NCBI GenBank assembly: GCA_965263165.1
Contig: OZ253584.1
Location: forward strand, 2,046,001-2,110,000
Source: SAR202-VII-2 sp965263165
Lineage (GTDB): Bacteria; Chloroflexota; Dehalococcoidia; Lucifugimonadales; SAR202-VII-2
Length of the DNA: 64,000 nucleotides
Direction of reading: 5' to 3'
The notes under the pieces are model-generated. The model searched no databases and was not told the origin of the DNA. It saw only the letters and a program-made list of their open reading frames with translations. The position numbers and the translations under genes were made by a program. Below are positions 52,047 through 61,579 of the stretch, piece by piece (positions within the stretch are counted from its first letter, which is position 1; every line of letters begins with the position of its first letter).

Positions 52047-52616
52047 ATGGACTTGAAGGCCGCGACCGATGAGGCGCTGCTCCTGGGCATCCAGCAGCAG
52101 GACGTGGGCGCACTGGAGGAGTTGTACGACCGCCACCACCGGATAGCTCTTGCAGTGGCGTACCGGGTGTTGCACAACAGGGAGTTGGCGGAGGACGCTG
52201 TGCAGGAGGCCTTTCTGGGGGTCTGGAGACGGCCGTACACCTATAAGCCGGAGCGAGGCGCCGCCAAGACCTGGCTGCTCACGGTAGTGCGGCATCGGGC
52301 CATCGACATCACCCGCGGACGGGTCTTTTCGCAGGAGACTCAGATGCTTGACGAGCGCGCCTATGCCATCCCTTCTCCCGATACGTGGGCTCAGGTCGAT
52401 AGCAGGTTGGAGAGGGAGCGCATCCGGAATGCGATGGCGCAGTTGCCGAAGGAGCAACGGGAGGCCATTGATCTGGCCTTCTTCAGCGGGCACACCTATC
52501 AGGAGGTCGCCCAGAAGACGCAGACGCCCCTGGGCACGGTCAAGGGCAGAATGCGGCTGGGTATGCAGAAGCTCCGCAGCCTCCTGGCGGACGTAGATGG
52601 AAGAGAAGCCTATTAG
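52047..52616 (+). CDS. ECF-type RNA polymerase sigma factor
   Basis: Extracytoplasmic-function sigma factor of 189 residues. Region 2 reads LYDRHHRIALAVAYRVL and AEDAVQEAFLGVWRR (about residues 27-65, -10 recognition); region 4 reads LPKEQREAIDLAFFSGHTYQEVA and TPLGTVKGRMRLGMQKL (about 135-180, -35 recognition). ATG 52047 follows a GGAGAG site; an upstream GTG at 52032 is possible. Its stop overlaps the anti-sigma gene by 20 bases, the usual coupling. The target regulon may include the neighbouring catabolic genes, but no promoter motif was found to show this. Confidence 0.93.
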   Translation: MDLKAATDEALLLGIQQQDVGALEELYDRHHRIALAVAYRVLHNRELAEDAVQEAFLGVWRRPYTYKPERGAAKTWLLTVVRHRAIDITRGRVFSQETQMLDERAYAIPSPDTWAQVDSRLERERIRNAMAQLPKEQREAIDLAFFSGHTYQEVAQKTQTPLGTVKGRMRLGMQKLRSLLADVDGREAY

Positions 52617-53532
52617 CGAGTTGCCGTTCGAGGTCCATAGCCTTCACGCCGCCGTCTCCCAGGAGTTGGAGGAGGTGGCGGTTACCTTCGCCCTTGAGGC
52701 TCTCGACGACCAGGAGCGAGATGCCTACTTGCTGCACATTGAGGGATGTCAGGTTTGCCGCGCCCTGGCCGGGGAATACCGGGCGGTGGCGGAAGTCCTG
52801 CCCGAACTTGTCGCGGAGGAGGCGCCGTCACCCGGCCTGAAGGAACGAATATTGGCCCAGGCCAGGGCGGAGATGGGTCCTCGGCAGGCGCACCCCGACG
52901 AGGCTCGCGCCGTGAGCGGCGGGAAGCGGGATACGCCGTGGTGGCGGCGCCGTTGGCTGGCCCCGCTTCCGGTCGGGGCCACTGCCGCGGCGCTGGCCGT
53001 GATCGCCCTTGCTTCTTGGAACATTGTCCTTCAGCAACAGATGGACACTCAGCAATCGGTCATCAACGCCGGGGATGTGACCATGGCCGAGCAGAAGAGG
53101 GTCCTGGCATCGTTGGACCAAGAGCTGGAGGCGAAGGTGCAGGCCATCAGCTTCCAGTCCGATGCTATGGCCGAGCAAGAGCAGGTTCTCGACGCGCTCG
53201 TGGAGGGAGCAAGGGTGTGGCCCATGTCCTCCATGAGCGAGAACCACAAGGACGCGAGGGCGGCTGTGGTGCAGTACAACGGTGAACGCATGGTCCTGCT
53301 GTTGGTCAAGGACCTGCCTGCTCTCCCCTCCGGCCGGATCTACCAGGTGTGGCGGATGATGGAGGACAAGACCGATAGCCCCGGATTCATTCCCGAGGGG
53401 ACCGACGGCTTCCAGACCGTGATGCTGGAGACGGATTTCACCGATGCAGAGGCGGGGGGCATCAGCGTGGAGCCTGAGGGAGGGAGCAGCCGCCCCACGC
53501 TCATGGTGCTGTTTGGACGATACCGCCGCTAA
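52597..53532 (+). CDS. Anti-sigma factor, zinc-binding, RskA-like
   Basis: Membrane anti-sigma factor of 311 residues that would hold the ECF sigma inactive until a signal. The N-terminal zinc-binding anti-sigma motif is HIEGCQVCRAL (His-x3-Cys-x2-Cys, about residues 47-54). One membrane segment (VGATAAALAVIALASWNIVL, about 126-146) is followed by a coiled region with two similar stretches, MAEQKRVLASLDQEL and MAEQEQVLDALVE. The outside C-terminal RskA domain has LPALPSGRIYQVWRM and the PEGTDGFQTVM region. It is the partner of the overlapping sigma gene. Confidence 0.92.
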   Translation: MEEKPISELPFEVHSLHAAVSQELEEVAVTFALEALDDQERDAYLLHIEGCQVCRALAGEYRAVAEVLPELVAEEAPSPGLKERILAQARAEMGPRQAHPDEARAVSGGKRDTPWWRRRWLAPLPVGATAAALAVIALASWNIVLQQQMDTQQSVINAGDVTMAEQKRVLASLDQELEAKVQAISFQSDAMAEQEQVLDALVEGARVWPMSSMSENHKDARAAVVQYNGERMVLLLVKDLPALPSGRIYQVWRMMEDKTDSPGFIPEGTDGFQTVMLETDFTDAEAGGISVEPEGGSSRPTLMVLFGRYRR

Positions 53533-53688
53533 GCCCAGGTAGGCGTTCCCCAACGCGCCGTCAATGACGGGAAGCCCTCGGCATTTGCGGGAGTTAGGCG
53601 CTGCGCCGCGGGCGGGCCGTTGAACCCACTTGCGGAGCCTGCAAGTTCCGGGTACCTTGGCGCCATTGCTCCAGCAAGGAGGTTCGCG

Positions 53689-54615
53689 ATGCCTGTAGAC
53701 CCTCAGGCTCAAGCGGTTCTGGACAGGGCGGCCGCAGCCGGCCTTCCACCACTCCACACCATCACCCCCGAGGAGGCCAGGGCCAACTTTGCCCTCCAGG
53801 CCAGGGAAGCCGGGCCGGAGGTGGGGAAGGTTGAAGACCGGAACATTCCCGGACCGGCAGGTGGTCTTGATGTGCGAATCTACCACCCCGAGGGCCCGGG
53901 ACCCTTTGGCGTCCTGGTCTGGTTCCATGGAGGAGGGTGGGTGCTGGGCGACCTCGACTCCACGGACTGTTCCTGCCGCCACATGACGAACCGGGCAGGG
54001 TGTGTGGTGGTTTCGGTTGACTACAGGCTGGCCCCGGAGACCAAGTTCCCAGGAAATCTGGAGGACTGCCTTGCTGCGACCGAGTGGGTGGCCGCCAACG
54101 CTGCTTCGCTGAATGTCGACGTCGGCAGGATTGCCGTGGGAGGGGCCAGCGCCGGAGGGAATCTGGCGGGTGGGCTAGCGCTCATGGCCCGCGACAGGGG
54201 CGGGCCCAGCATCGTGCATCAGTTGCTCGTGTATCCTGTCGTGGGGCGTGATTTCGACACGGAATCCCATATGCAGTGCGCTGAGGGATTCGGGCTTACC
54301 CGCGCTTCCATGATGTGGTTTTGGCAGCATTACCTTGCCACCGACGCCGACGGCGCCAATCCCTATGCGGCCATGGACCAGGCGCAAGACCTTTCAGGTC
54401 TGCCGCCCGCCCTCGTCATTACCGCCGAGTACGACCCGCTTCGGGATGAGGGTGAGCGCTATGCCCGCAGGCTGGAGGAGGCGGGCACCCCGGTCGTTTG
54501 CACGCGCTACGACGGGATGACCCACGGTTTCTTCAGTTCCCCGAAGGCCCTCGACAAGGGCGACGCGGCCATTGATGAAGCGTCCGCGGCGCTGCGGGCG
54601 GTGTTCGGGGGCTAG
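53689..54615 (+). CDS. Alpha/beta hydrolase, hormone-sensitive-lipase (HSL) family
   Basis: Esterase/lipase of 308 residues. The oxyanion-hole motif FHGGGWVLGD lies near residue 80, the nucleophile in VGGASAGGN near 152, the acid in EYDPLRDEG near 247 and the catalytic His in MTHGFFS near 277. This is a full HSL-type catalytic set. The frame opens at 53620, but ATG 53689 has CAAGGAGG just upstream and starts the conserved part. Placed between the sigma pair and an amidohydrolase, it may cleave ester intermediates of the same pathway. Confidence 0.92.
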   Translation: MPVDPQAQAVLDRAAAAGLPPLHTITPEEARANFALQAREAGPEVGKVEDRNIPGPAGGLDVRIYHPEGPGPFGVLVWFHGGGWVLGDLDSTDCSCRHMTNRAGCVVVSVDYRLAPETKFPGNLEDCLAATEWVAANAASLNVDVGRIAVGGASAGGNLAGGLALMARDRGGPSIVHQLLVYPVVGRDFDTESHMQCAEGFGLTRASMMWFWQHYLATDADGANPYAAMDQAQDLSGLPPALVITAEYDPLRDEGERYARRLEEAGTPVVCTRYDGMTHGFFSSPKALDKGDAAIDEASAALRAVFGG

Positions 54616-54760
54616 TTGTGCGTCCCCGGGGCGTTGTTCCAGGCGGGAGATGGCTGAGGGGCCGGCGCCTCCCGGCCTCTGCTGAGCCCGGAGATTAGCC
54701 GCTGCGGAGGCCTGGTCCCCCCGATGATGCGGCCCAGAAGCAAATTCAGGAGGTTTCCCC

Positions 54761-55882
54761 ATGGCAGGAGTCGTTGACGCCGATACCCACATCATCAAGC
54801 ACGAGGGGATATGGGAGTTCATGGACAGGGAGTTGTACTCCAAGCGCCCCGTTCTTCTGGCTGGTCCCAGCGACACCCTGTATAAGGGCGCCAATGGCTT
54901 CTGGCTGATCGACGGTTCCATTGTTCCCAAACCGGCGGGGAAGGGCAGCGTGGCCATGGCCAACCCGGCTTCGGACAATGAGAAGGCCCGGGTAGACATT
55001 GACCAAGACGTGCGGGAACTGACCAATCCAGTGGCCCGCATCCGCGATATGGACGCTCGCGACGTGGACATTGAGGTCATCTTTTCGACGCTCTTCATCA
55101 CCCATCTCACCGACGACGCCGACTTGGAGGTGGCATTGTGCCGGGCGTACAACCGCTACATGGCCAACGCCTGCAAGGACAGCGGCGGGCGGCTGCAATG
55201 GGTGGCGGTCCCTCCTCTGCGGTCGATAGAGGATTCGGTCATGGAGATCAACATCGCACGGGAGAACGGGGCGGCCGGCGTCCTATTCCGCGGCGTTGAA
55301 GGCGACCGGTCGTTGGCGGAGTCGTATTTCTTCCCGGTCTACGCCGAGGCCAGCAGGCTTGACATGCCCATCTGCATCCATACCGGCGCCGGCTCACCCG
55401 GCCTGTCCCAGGTCTTCGACCGCACCGTCAGCCACAACCTGCCCCATGTCCGCGCCCTGCCCATGTTCGCCTTTCGCGACCTGGTGGCGCACAAGATCCC
55501 CGAGCGGTTTCCCGACCTCCGCATCGGATTCATCGAGGCGGCGGCCTCATGGGTTCCGTATGTCATTCACCACCTGCGGCGGTCGTCAAAGGCCCCGGCC
55601 CAGTGGCTCGGCGGCGGGGAGACGCCCAAGGACGATGAATGGGGCCCCAAGATGTTCCGCGACAACAGGCTCTTTGTTGCTCTGGAGTCTGACGAGGACA
55701 TTCCCTACCTGCTCAACTTCATAGGCGAGGACAACGTGCTCATCGGGTCCGATTACGGCCACCAGGACCAGTCCCGGGACGTGGGCGTCGTGGCCACGCT
55801 CAAGGCGCGCGAGGACCTTTCCGCCACAACCAAGGAGAAGATACTCTCCGCCAACCCGCGGCGGTTCTACGGGCTGAACTAA
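54761..55882 (+). CDS. Amidohydrolase family 2 protein (ACMSD-like), paralog 3
   Basis: Third and most divergent paralog, 373 residues. It begins VVDADTHIIKHEGIWE, with HIIKH in place of the HIAEP seen in the other two, and shares LTDDADLEVALCRAYNRYM, CIHTGAGSP, RIGFIEAAASWVPY and a metal-site Asp in IGSDYGHQDQ. An insertion of about 12 residues (SSKAPAQWLGGGE) is absent from the others. AGGAGG precedes the ATG. It is followed by a terminator, so it probably ends a unit with the esterase gene. Confidence 0.9.
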   Translation: MAGVVDADTHIIKHEGIWEFMDRELYSKRPVLLAGPSDTLYKGANGFWLIDGSIVPKPAGKGSVAMANPASDNEKARVDIDQDVRELTNPVARIRDMDARDVDIEVIFSTLFITHLTDDADLEVALCRAYNRYMANACKDSGGRLQWVAVPPLRSIEDSVMEINIARENGAAGVLFRGVEGDRSLAESYFFPVYAEASRLDMPICIHTGAGSPGLSQVFDRTVSHNLPHVRALPMFAFRDLVAHKIPERFPDLRIGFIEAAASWVPYVIHHLRRSSKAPAQWLGGGETPKDDEWGPKMFRDNRLFVALESDEDIPYLLNFIGEDNVLIGSDYGHQDQSRDVGVVATLKAREDLSATTKEKILSANPRRFYGLN

Positions 55883-55905
55883 CCGCCATCCCAGGAAAAC
55901 GGGCA

Positions 55906-55940
55906 GGGGACGCCGGCGTTTCGGACCGCGCGGTGTCCCC
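55906..55940 (+). terminator. Hairpin terminator after the third amidohydrolase
   Basis: GGGGACGCCG pairs with CGGTGTCCCC over 10 bases (one G-T) around a 15-base loop and is followed by TTATTGCTT. Confidence 0.6.
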
Positions 55941-56006
55941 TTATTGCTTCCTCAGCGGCGTCACAGCATAATGCAGGCGAGCATGTCGTAGGCCAAGGAG
56001 CGCTGC

Positions 56007-57263
56007 TTGCTGGGACTCCGCCGATCTCGTCCTGAGGAATCTGGCGACCCCTCGACTACAGAGGGACGAACCGGCAATTCTCTCCTCACCACCCTCTCCC
56101 TCGGCCACATGGCCATTCACTGGTATCAGCAGTTGTGGCCCATTGCGTTGCCGTCCATCAAGGCAAGCCTTGGGCTGACCGACGTTCAAGTTGGCACGCT
56201 GGCTTCCGTCAAGCAGTTCACCACGGGCCCGCTGTTTCTGCCCGCCGGCATCCTGGCCGACTTTTTCCGCAGGCGCACGGCCCTGATACTGGCCGCTTCC
56301 TTTCTCTTCCTGGGCGGTTCCTATGCCCTGGTCGCCCAGGGCTCCGCCTACGTGTGGGTCATTCCCGGCGTCGCCCTGCTGGGGATTGGAACGGCGCTGT
56401 GGCACCCCACGGCTGCGGGCGCTCTGTCCATCCGCTATGCCGAACGCAGGGGCACGGCCCTGGCGTTCCACGGAGTTGGCGCCAGCATCGGTGATACGGT
56501 CGCGCCCATTGCCATTGGGGCCTTGTTGGGGATTCTGACCTGGCAGGGGCTGCTGCGGGCCAACATGATTCCGGCCTTGCTCATCGCCTTTGTGCTGTGG
56601 CGGGTGATGGGCAAGATATACCACGTTTCGGAGACGGGCAGGCCGGAGATCCGCTCCTACATGACCGACGCTAAGAATATGTTGCGCCACCGGTTGGTGG
56701 TGGTGGTCATAGGGGTGATGATCCTGACCACAGCAGCGCGGTTGGGCATCATGACGTTCCTGCCGATTTACATTCAGCAGGACTTGGAATACTCCACCCT
56801 GCAACTTGGTTTCTACTGGGGGCTTCTGCACGCCATGGGCGGCATCTCCCAACCGGCCATGGGGTATCTGTCGGACAAGTTCGGCCGCAAAGTTGTGCTG
56901 ATGCCAAGCCTGATCCTGTTCGGCCTCCTCTACGGCGCGCTCTCGGTGGCCGAGCCAGGAATCCAATTTATATTGGTCATTGGCGCTCTCGGGTTGTTCT
57001 TCTACGCCCTTCAGACGCTGACGATGGCAACGGTGATGGACGTCGCCGGCGAGCACGTGCAGGCGTCGTCCATGGGCATCACGACGATATTCACGCAGCT
57101 CCTGGTGCTCCCCAGCCCGCTGCTCGCGGGGTATTTGGCGGAGCAGTACGGCATCAAATCGGTCTTCCTGTATGCCGCCTTGCTCACGCTTCTGGCGGCG
57201 CTGTTGGTGGCCGTCGTGAGGGTGCCGAAAACAGGGAGACGGACGCCGCGCATCTCTGGGTAG
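56007..57263 (+). CDS. Major facilitator superfamily transporter
   Basis: Secondary transporter of 418 residues with about 12 membrane segments. The MFS loop 2-3 motif appears as ADFFRRRTALILAASFLFLGG near residue 85 and again after helix 8 as YLSDKFGRKVVLMPS near residue 290. The N-terminus (about 30 residues) is charged. The likely start is TTG 56007, which follows AAGGAGCGCTGC; no better ATG exists before the first helix. The gene lies before the ornithine-cyclodeaminase-like gene on the same strand and may import its substrate. Confidence 0.88.
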   Translation: MLGLRRSRPEESGDPSTTEGRTGNSLLTTLSLGHMAIHWYQQLWPIALPSIKASLGLTDVQVGTLASVKQFTTGPLFLPAGILADFFRRRTALILAASFLFLGGSYALVAQGSAYVWVIPGVALLGIGTALWHPTAAGALSIRYAERRGTALAFHGVGASIGDTVAPIAIGALLGILTWQGLLRANMIPALLIAFVLWRVMGKIYHVSETGRPEIRSYMTDAKNMLRHRLVVVVIGVMILTTAARLGIMTFLPIYIQQDLEYSTLQLGFYWGLLHAMGGISQPAMGYLSDKFGRKVVLMPSLILFGLLYGALSVAEPGIQFILVIGALGLFFYALQTLTMATVMDVAGEHVQASSMGITTIFTQLLVLPSPLLAGYLAEQYGIKSVFLYAALLTLLAALLVAVVRVPKTGRRTPRISG

Positions 57264-57313
57264 AGTTTCGTCCGTGGAAAGCCAACGTATGCCGCCTGAG
57301 GACAGGAGGTCCC

Positions 57314-58426
57314 ATGCTCTTCATTCACAACGACGTCGTTCAGGAAGTGTTGACCATGGAGGAGTGCATCAGCTCCCAGGAGGAGGCCTTCCTGGGTTTG
57401 GTGACCGGCGATTCCGTGCATCGCGGCCGCATTGACGTGATGGCCCCCTGTGACCGCGAGGATGGCTACTACCGGTGGGGCACGATGGAGGGGGCCAGCA
57501 ACACGCTCGGCGTTTTTGCCATCCGCATGAAATCGGACATCGTGTACTGGCCCACCCACGAGGATGGGGGCCGCACCGAGGAGAAGTATTGCGTAGAGCC
57601 CGGCACGTTCTGCGGCCTTGTGTTCCTCTTCAGCACCCGCAACGGCGAACCCCTGGCCATCATCAACGACGGCCATCTCCAGCACATGCGGGTTGGGGGA
57701 GGAGCGGGGCTGGGCGTCAAGTATCTGTCGCGGATAGAGTCCCAAACCGTCGGTATGATTGGGTCAGGGGGCATGGCCAGGACATACCTGGAAGCCTTCT
57801 GCTGCGTTCGCGACATCCGCAAGGTGAAGGTTTACAGCCCAACCAAGGCTAACCGGGAGACCTACGCCGCCGAGATGAGCCTGAAGTTGGGGCTGGAAGT
57901 GGAGCCAATGGACAACCCCCGCGATGTCGTGCGGGGGGTGGATATCGTGAGCACCTGTACGGACAGCATGAAGCCGGTAATCGAGCCTGATTGGCTGGAG
58001 CCCGGCCAGCACGTGACCAACCTCAGCCACGTGGAAAGCCACCCGGGCATCATAGAGCGCGCCGACGTTGTCATACAACAGGGCCAGTCCACCACGTATG
58101 TCTCGGACGACAACGAGGGGATCGTGGAGATGGGCCGCGGCGCCAGCATGGTGGGCTTCATTGCGGGAAGTCCCGAGGAGAGGAAGCGACTGCCGGAGTC
58201 CAACCCCGGCTTCGCAAAGGTGAGGCACTTCCCGTCCTTCACCGCGCTGGCAAGGGGCGATGCGCCCGGCCGCACCAGCCCGGATGAAATCACTCTGTAC
58301 CACAACACCGGCTACCAGGGCCTTCAATTCGCCGCCGTAGGCTCGGTGGTGTACCGCGAGGCCCGCCGGCGGGGAATGGGCAGGGAGCTTCCCACCGAGT
58401 GGTTTCTGCAGGACATTCGCGACTAG
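57314..58426 (+). CDS. Ornithine cyclodeaminase / mu-crystallin family protein
   Basis: NAD(P)-dependent enzyme of 370 residues. This family includes ornithine cyclodeaminase, alanine dehydrogenase (archaeal type) and ketimine reductases, acting on imino or amino acids. The Rossmann motif is GMIGSGGMARTYLEAF near residue 150, followed by KVKVYSPTKANRE. The central loop MRVGGGAGLGVKYL before it is typical. The C-terminal region has an unusual insert (residues about 265-330, GFIAGSPEERKRLPE), making the protein longer than the usual 310-330. AGGAGG precedes ATG 57314. Confidence 0.85.
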   Translation: MLFIHNDVVQEVLTMEECISSQEEAFLGLVTGDSVHRGRIDVMAPCDREDGYYRWGTMEGASNTLGVFAIRMKSDIVYWPTHEDGGRTEEKYCVEPGTFCGLVFLFSTRNGEPLAIINDGHLQHMRVGGGAGLGVKYLSRIESQTVGMIGSGGMARTYLEAFCCVRDIRKVKVYSPTKANRETYAAEMSLKLGLEVEPMDNPRDVVRGVDIVSTCTDSMKPVIEPDWLEPGQHVTNLSHVESHPGIIERADVVIQQGQSTTYVSDDNEGIVEMGRGASMVGFIAGSPEERKRLPESNPGFAKVRHFPSFTALARGDAPGRTSPDEITLYHNTGYQGLQFAAVGSVVYREARRRGMGRELPTEWFLQDIRD

Positions 58427-58658
58427 GGTCTCTGTCCGCTCTGAGCGGTCCGGCATGGCGCGATGGGGGCGTGGCTCGAGGGGCGCGTCAGTCGGCTGCC
58501 GGGGGGTTGACGGCGACGGGATGCAGAGAATAGAGCGGCGCGGGAGTGTGCGAATGCTCGGACGGACATTCGCCGATCAAGGATTTCGGATAGACTTCTA
58601 AAGCGGCCCTTGCGATAGGCTTCTCCAGCGGCCAGCACCAGCGATAGGAGGAATTCCC

Positions 58659-59774
58659 ATGACACTACCGAACAGCAGCAGAGCGGCAGTCCTGGTGGAG
58701 TACGAGAAGCCCTTGGAGATACGGGAGCTTCCGGTGCCGGAACTGGAGTCCGGCGCGATGCTCGTGAAGACCGACGCCGCCACCCTGTGCGGCACCGACT
58801 ACCATATGCGCCACGGCGACCTCAGCTTTTTCTCCAAGACCCCCGTCCTCCTGGGACACGAGTACACCGGCACGGTCGTGGCCAACAACGGCCGGGAGCG
58901 GGACGCCAACGACCAGGCCGTCAGGGAGGGAGACCGCATCGTGTGGGCATATCCGTGGTGCGGCAAGTGCTACTTCTGCACCATCGCCCGCCAGCCTACG
59001 GCCTGTCCCTACACCCAGATGTACGGTTGGGGCCCCTGCGACATCCCGCCCTATCTGACCGGCGGTCTCTCCGAGTACATGTACGTTCGGCCGGCGTGCC
59101 ATGTCCTCAAGGTTCCGGAGGGCCTTGACCCCCACGTCGTAGCTTCCACGACCTGCGCCTTTCGGACCGTCATCCATGCCTTCGAGCGCCTGGAGCTCAT
59201 CGGCAGCATCCGCTCCCACGAGACCGTGGTGATCTTCGGCTGCGGACCGGTTGGCCTGTTTGCCCTGGCGGCGGCGGTGGTGCACGGCGCCGGACAGATT
59301 GTGGTCTTGGGTGCCCCGGCCGGTCGATTGGAGGTCGCCAAGCGATGGGGCGCGGACGTGACACTCGACATCCAGACGACTACGGCGGAGGAGCGCAAGG
59401 AGGTTGTTCGCGGCCTGACGCAGGGGCGCGGCGCCGACCTTGCCATCGACTGCGCGGGACCGGCAGCCGCTTTCACGGAGGCGGTGGACATTGTGCGGCG
59501 GGCGGGCAGGGTGCTGGAGATAGGCGCCTCAGACCCCAAGCCGGCGTCGATCTCGCACACCAACTTCAACGCGAAGATGGTCGCCGTCATAGGCTCGCTG
59601 TCGGGCACGATCGCCCACTATCGTGGGGCACTGCAATTCATCAAGCGGCATGGGGACCGCTTCGACTTCCGTTCGATGATCACGAACATCTACCCCCTCG
59701 ATAAGGTCAATGAGGCCCTGGACGCCATGGAGCGCCTGGAGGAGATTAAGCCTTCTGTCCAGGTCGACGCCTGA
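58659..59774 (+). CDS. Zinc-dependent medium-chain alcohol dehydrogenase
   Basis: MDR-superfamily dehydrogenase of 371 residues, like threonine or sorbitol dehydrogenases. The catalytic zinc ligands are in LCGTDYHMRHGD (about residue 45) and GHEYTG (about 68). Four structural-zinc cysteines are in CGKCYFC and a later PTAC near residues 105-122. The coenzyme motif is IFGCGPVGLFALAAA near residue 197. A spaced AGGAGG site precedes ATG 58659. A strong terminator follows the gene. Its substrate is unknown, but it fits oxidation of an alcohol produced in the catabolic cluster. Confidence 0.93.
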   Translation: MTLPNSSRAAVLVEYEKPLEIRELPVPELESGAMLVKTDAATLCGTDYHMRHGDLSFFSKTPVLLGHEYTGTVVANNGRERDANDQAVREGDRIVWAYPWCGKCYFCTIARQPTACPYTQMYGWGPCDIPPYLTGGLSEYMYVRPACHVLKVPEGLDPHVVASTTCAFRTVIHAFERLELIGSIRSHETVVIFGCGPVGLFALAAAVVHGAGQIVVLGAPAGRLEVAKRWGADVTLDIQTTTAEERKEVVRGLTQGRGADLAIDCAGPAAAFTEAVDIVRRAGRVLEIGASDPKPASISHTNFNAKMVAVIGSLSGTIAHYRGALQFIKRHGDRFDFRSMITNIYPLDKVNEALDAMERLEEIKPSVQVDA

Positions 59775-59798
59775 CGCAACGCTTGGCGATGGAGGGGA

Positions 59799-59830
59799 GG
59801 AGGGCAGTCAGTCGGCTGCCCTCCTTTTTC
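59799..59830 (+). terminator. Rho-independent terminator after the alcohol dehydrogenase
   Basis: AGGAGGGCAG and CTGCCCTCCT form a 10-base stem around an 8-base loop, followed by a run of T. Confidence 0.88.
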
Positions 59831-59964
59831 GTTTCCTTGGCGCAGAGATTTCCGGGCCGCCGCCGGCGCCGCTGACGACGCATCGGAGCTTGACCCTCAA
59901 GGTGGCCAAACGTAAGATGCCAGTAATGCGGGGCTGCGTTCGCCCCCGGTTTGGGGAGGGCTTC

Positions 59965-61272
59965 ATGCTGACGAAGGCTCAGAACGATGAGTTGACCCGT
60001 GTGGGGCCGGGGACGCCCATGGGCGAGCTGATGCGTCGCTACTGGCACCCCATCGCTCCGGCATCGGAACTGGACGAGAACCCCACCAGGGAGGTCCGGC
60101 TGCTGGGCGAAGACCTGGTGCTGTACAAGGACCGGAGCGGCGCGTTGGGGCTCATCGATCGCTTCTGCGCTCACCGGCGAGTCAACCTGTCCTACGGCAT
60201 TCCTGAAGAGCGCGGCCTGCGCTGCATGTACCACGGCTGGCTCTACGACGAGACCGGGCAGTGCATTGAGCAACCCTTCGAGGAGACCGTGCGGCCCGAG
60301 GCTCGGTTCAAGGACAAGATCAAGGTGAAGGGCTATCGGGTGGAGGAGTTGGGGGGCTTGATCTTCGCCTACCTGGGGCCGGAACCGGCGCCCCTGGTCC
60401 CGCGCTGGGACTTCCTGGTGCAGGGCGGCAACACCCGCCGCGAGTTGTTCATCACCGAGGTCCCCTGCAATTGGCTCCAGTGCCAGGAGAACTCGCTGGA
60501 CCCCGTACACTTGGAGTGGCTGCACGGCTACTACGGCATGTATACCGCCGAGCGCAAGGGACTGGTGGAAGAGGGCGCAGCCGGGCGCTGGGTGACCTCT
60601 TCCGGACATCATAAGAAGATAGGCTTCGAGGTCTTCGACTACGGCATCATCAAGCGCAGGATATGGAGCACCACGTCGGAGGAGAGCTCTCAGTGGGAGC
60701 TTGGCCACCCGGTTCTGTTTCCCAACATCCTGCACCAGGGCGGGGACGGCCGGTACTTCCTTCAATTTCGGGTTCCCATTGACGACATGACCACCTGGCA
60801 CCTGGAGTACACGCTGTACTGGTTACCCGAGTGGCTGGACCTGCCGCCCCAGGAGAACATTCCGGTCACGTATTATCCGCTCCTCGATGAACGCGGCAAT
60901 TTGCGCAACGATGACATCCTGGACCAGGACCAGATGGCCTGGGTGGCCCAGGGCGACGTGATGGACCGTAGCCTGGAGCACTTGGGCGAGTCGGATAGGG
61001 GAGTCATTCTGTTCCGCAAGCTGCTTCAGGAGCAGATGGCCGTCGTTCAGGATGGCGGCGACCCCATGTGCGTCATCCGCGACCCGGCGAAGAACGAGTG
61101 CGTCCACATCCCCCAGGAGGCGCTCAGGCCGCTACCCTTGGACGCCGACCTGGATGTAGTGGCCCGGTACGGCAGCAAGTTAAGGCAGGAGTTCGGAGAG
61201 CTGATGAAGGTGGCCAGCGAAACAGCCCCTGCTGACTACTGGGAGAAGGTGGGCCGCTGGGATCCCCGGTAG
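59965..61272 (+). CDS. Rieske 2Fe-2S ring-hydroxylating oxygenase, alpha subunit, paralog 2
   Basis: Second Rieske oxygenase, 435 residues, clearly related to 47671-48918: the N-terminus ELTRVGPGTPMGELMRRYWHP is almost the same. Rieske ligands are in CAHRR and CMYHGW, and the iron site in NWLQCQENSLDPVHLEWLH. It is longer at the C-terminus, with a tail VVARYGSKLRQEFGELMK. The frame opens far upstream at 59710 within the dehydrogenase gene, but ATG 59965 follows GGGGAGGG and starts the homology. No electron-transfer partner lies alongside, so both oxygenases probably use a reductase encoded elsewhere. Confidence 0.92.
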   Translation: MLTKAQNDELTRVGPGTPMGELMRRYWHPIAPASELDENPTREVRLLGEDLVLYKDRSGALGLIDRFCAHRRVNLSYGIPEERGLRCMYHGWLYDETGQCIEQPFEETVRPEARFKDKIKVKGYRVEELGGLIFAYLGPEPAPLVPRWDFLVQGGNTRRELFITEVPCNWLQCQENSLDPVHLEWLHGYYGMYTAERKGLVEEGAAGRWVTSSGHHKKIGFEVFDYGIIKRRIWSTTSEESSQWELGHPVLFPNILHQGGDGRYFLQFRVPIDDMTTWHLEYTLYWLPEWLDLPPQENIPVTYYPLLDERGNLRNDDILDQDQMAWVAQGDVMDRSLEHLGESDRGVILFRKLLQEQMAVVQDGGDPMCVIRDPAKNECVHIPQEALRPLPLDADLDVVARYGSKLRQEFGELMKVASETAPADYWEKVGRWDPR

Positions 61273-61296
61273 GCCCTCCGCCGGCTGGTTGAGGGA

Positions 61297-61497
61297 CTAT
61301 TGCGGCCGTCGCCGTTGCCGTCTTAGCACGATGCCCGCCAGGGCCAGAGGGAACGCCAGCATCACCAATCCCAGCACGACGACCACCGCCAGGGGGCCGA
61401 GGCCCAGGATCGCGTCTATCTGGTGAAGCAGCCACTCGAGGAGGGTTGGGTCTATCGACTCTGAGTGGTGGGTGGCGGTGTTTGCTGGCGCTGCCAT
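61297..61497 (-). CDS. Small single-span membrane protein
   Basis: Predicted product of 66 residues. It has one long hydrophobic segment (LGPLAVVVVLGLVMLAFPLAL, about residues 35-56; quoted in part) flanked by an acidic N-terminal half and a basic tail (RRQRRR), which would place the tail in the cytoplasm. I do not know the family. It lies between the second Rieske gene and an MFS gene, on the MFS strand. The start is ATG 61497, with TTG 61506 as an alternative; a GGAGGA site fits either. Codon pattern and hydrophobicity suggest a real gene, but this is not certain. Confidence 0.55.
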   Translation of the reverse strand: MAAPANTATHHSESIDPTLLEWLLHQIDAILGLGPLAVVVVLGLVMLAFPLALAGIVLRRQRRRPQ

Positions 61498-61579
61498 TGT
61501 CTCCAAGTCCTCCGAATGAGGGCGAGTTCCAGACTCGCCGGAACGATTCGCTCAGTGGGGCGGGTCCGGGCGCGTGGGC

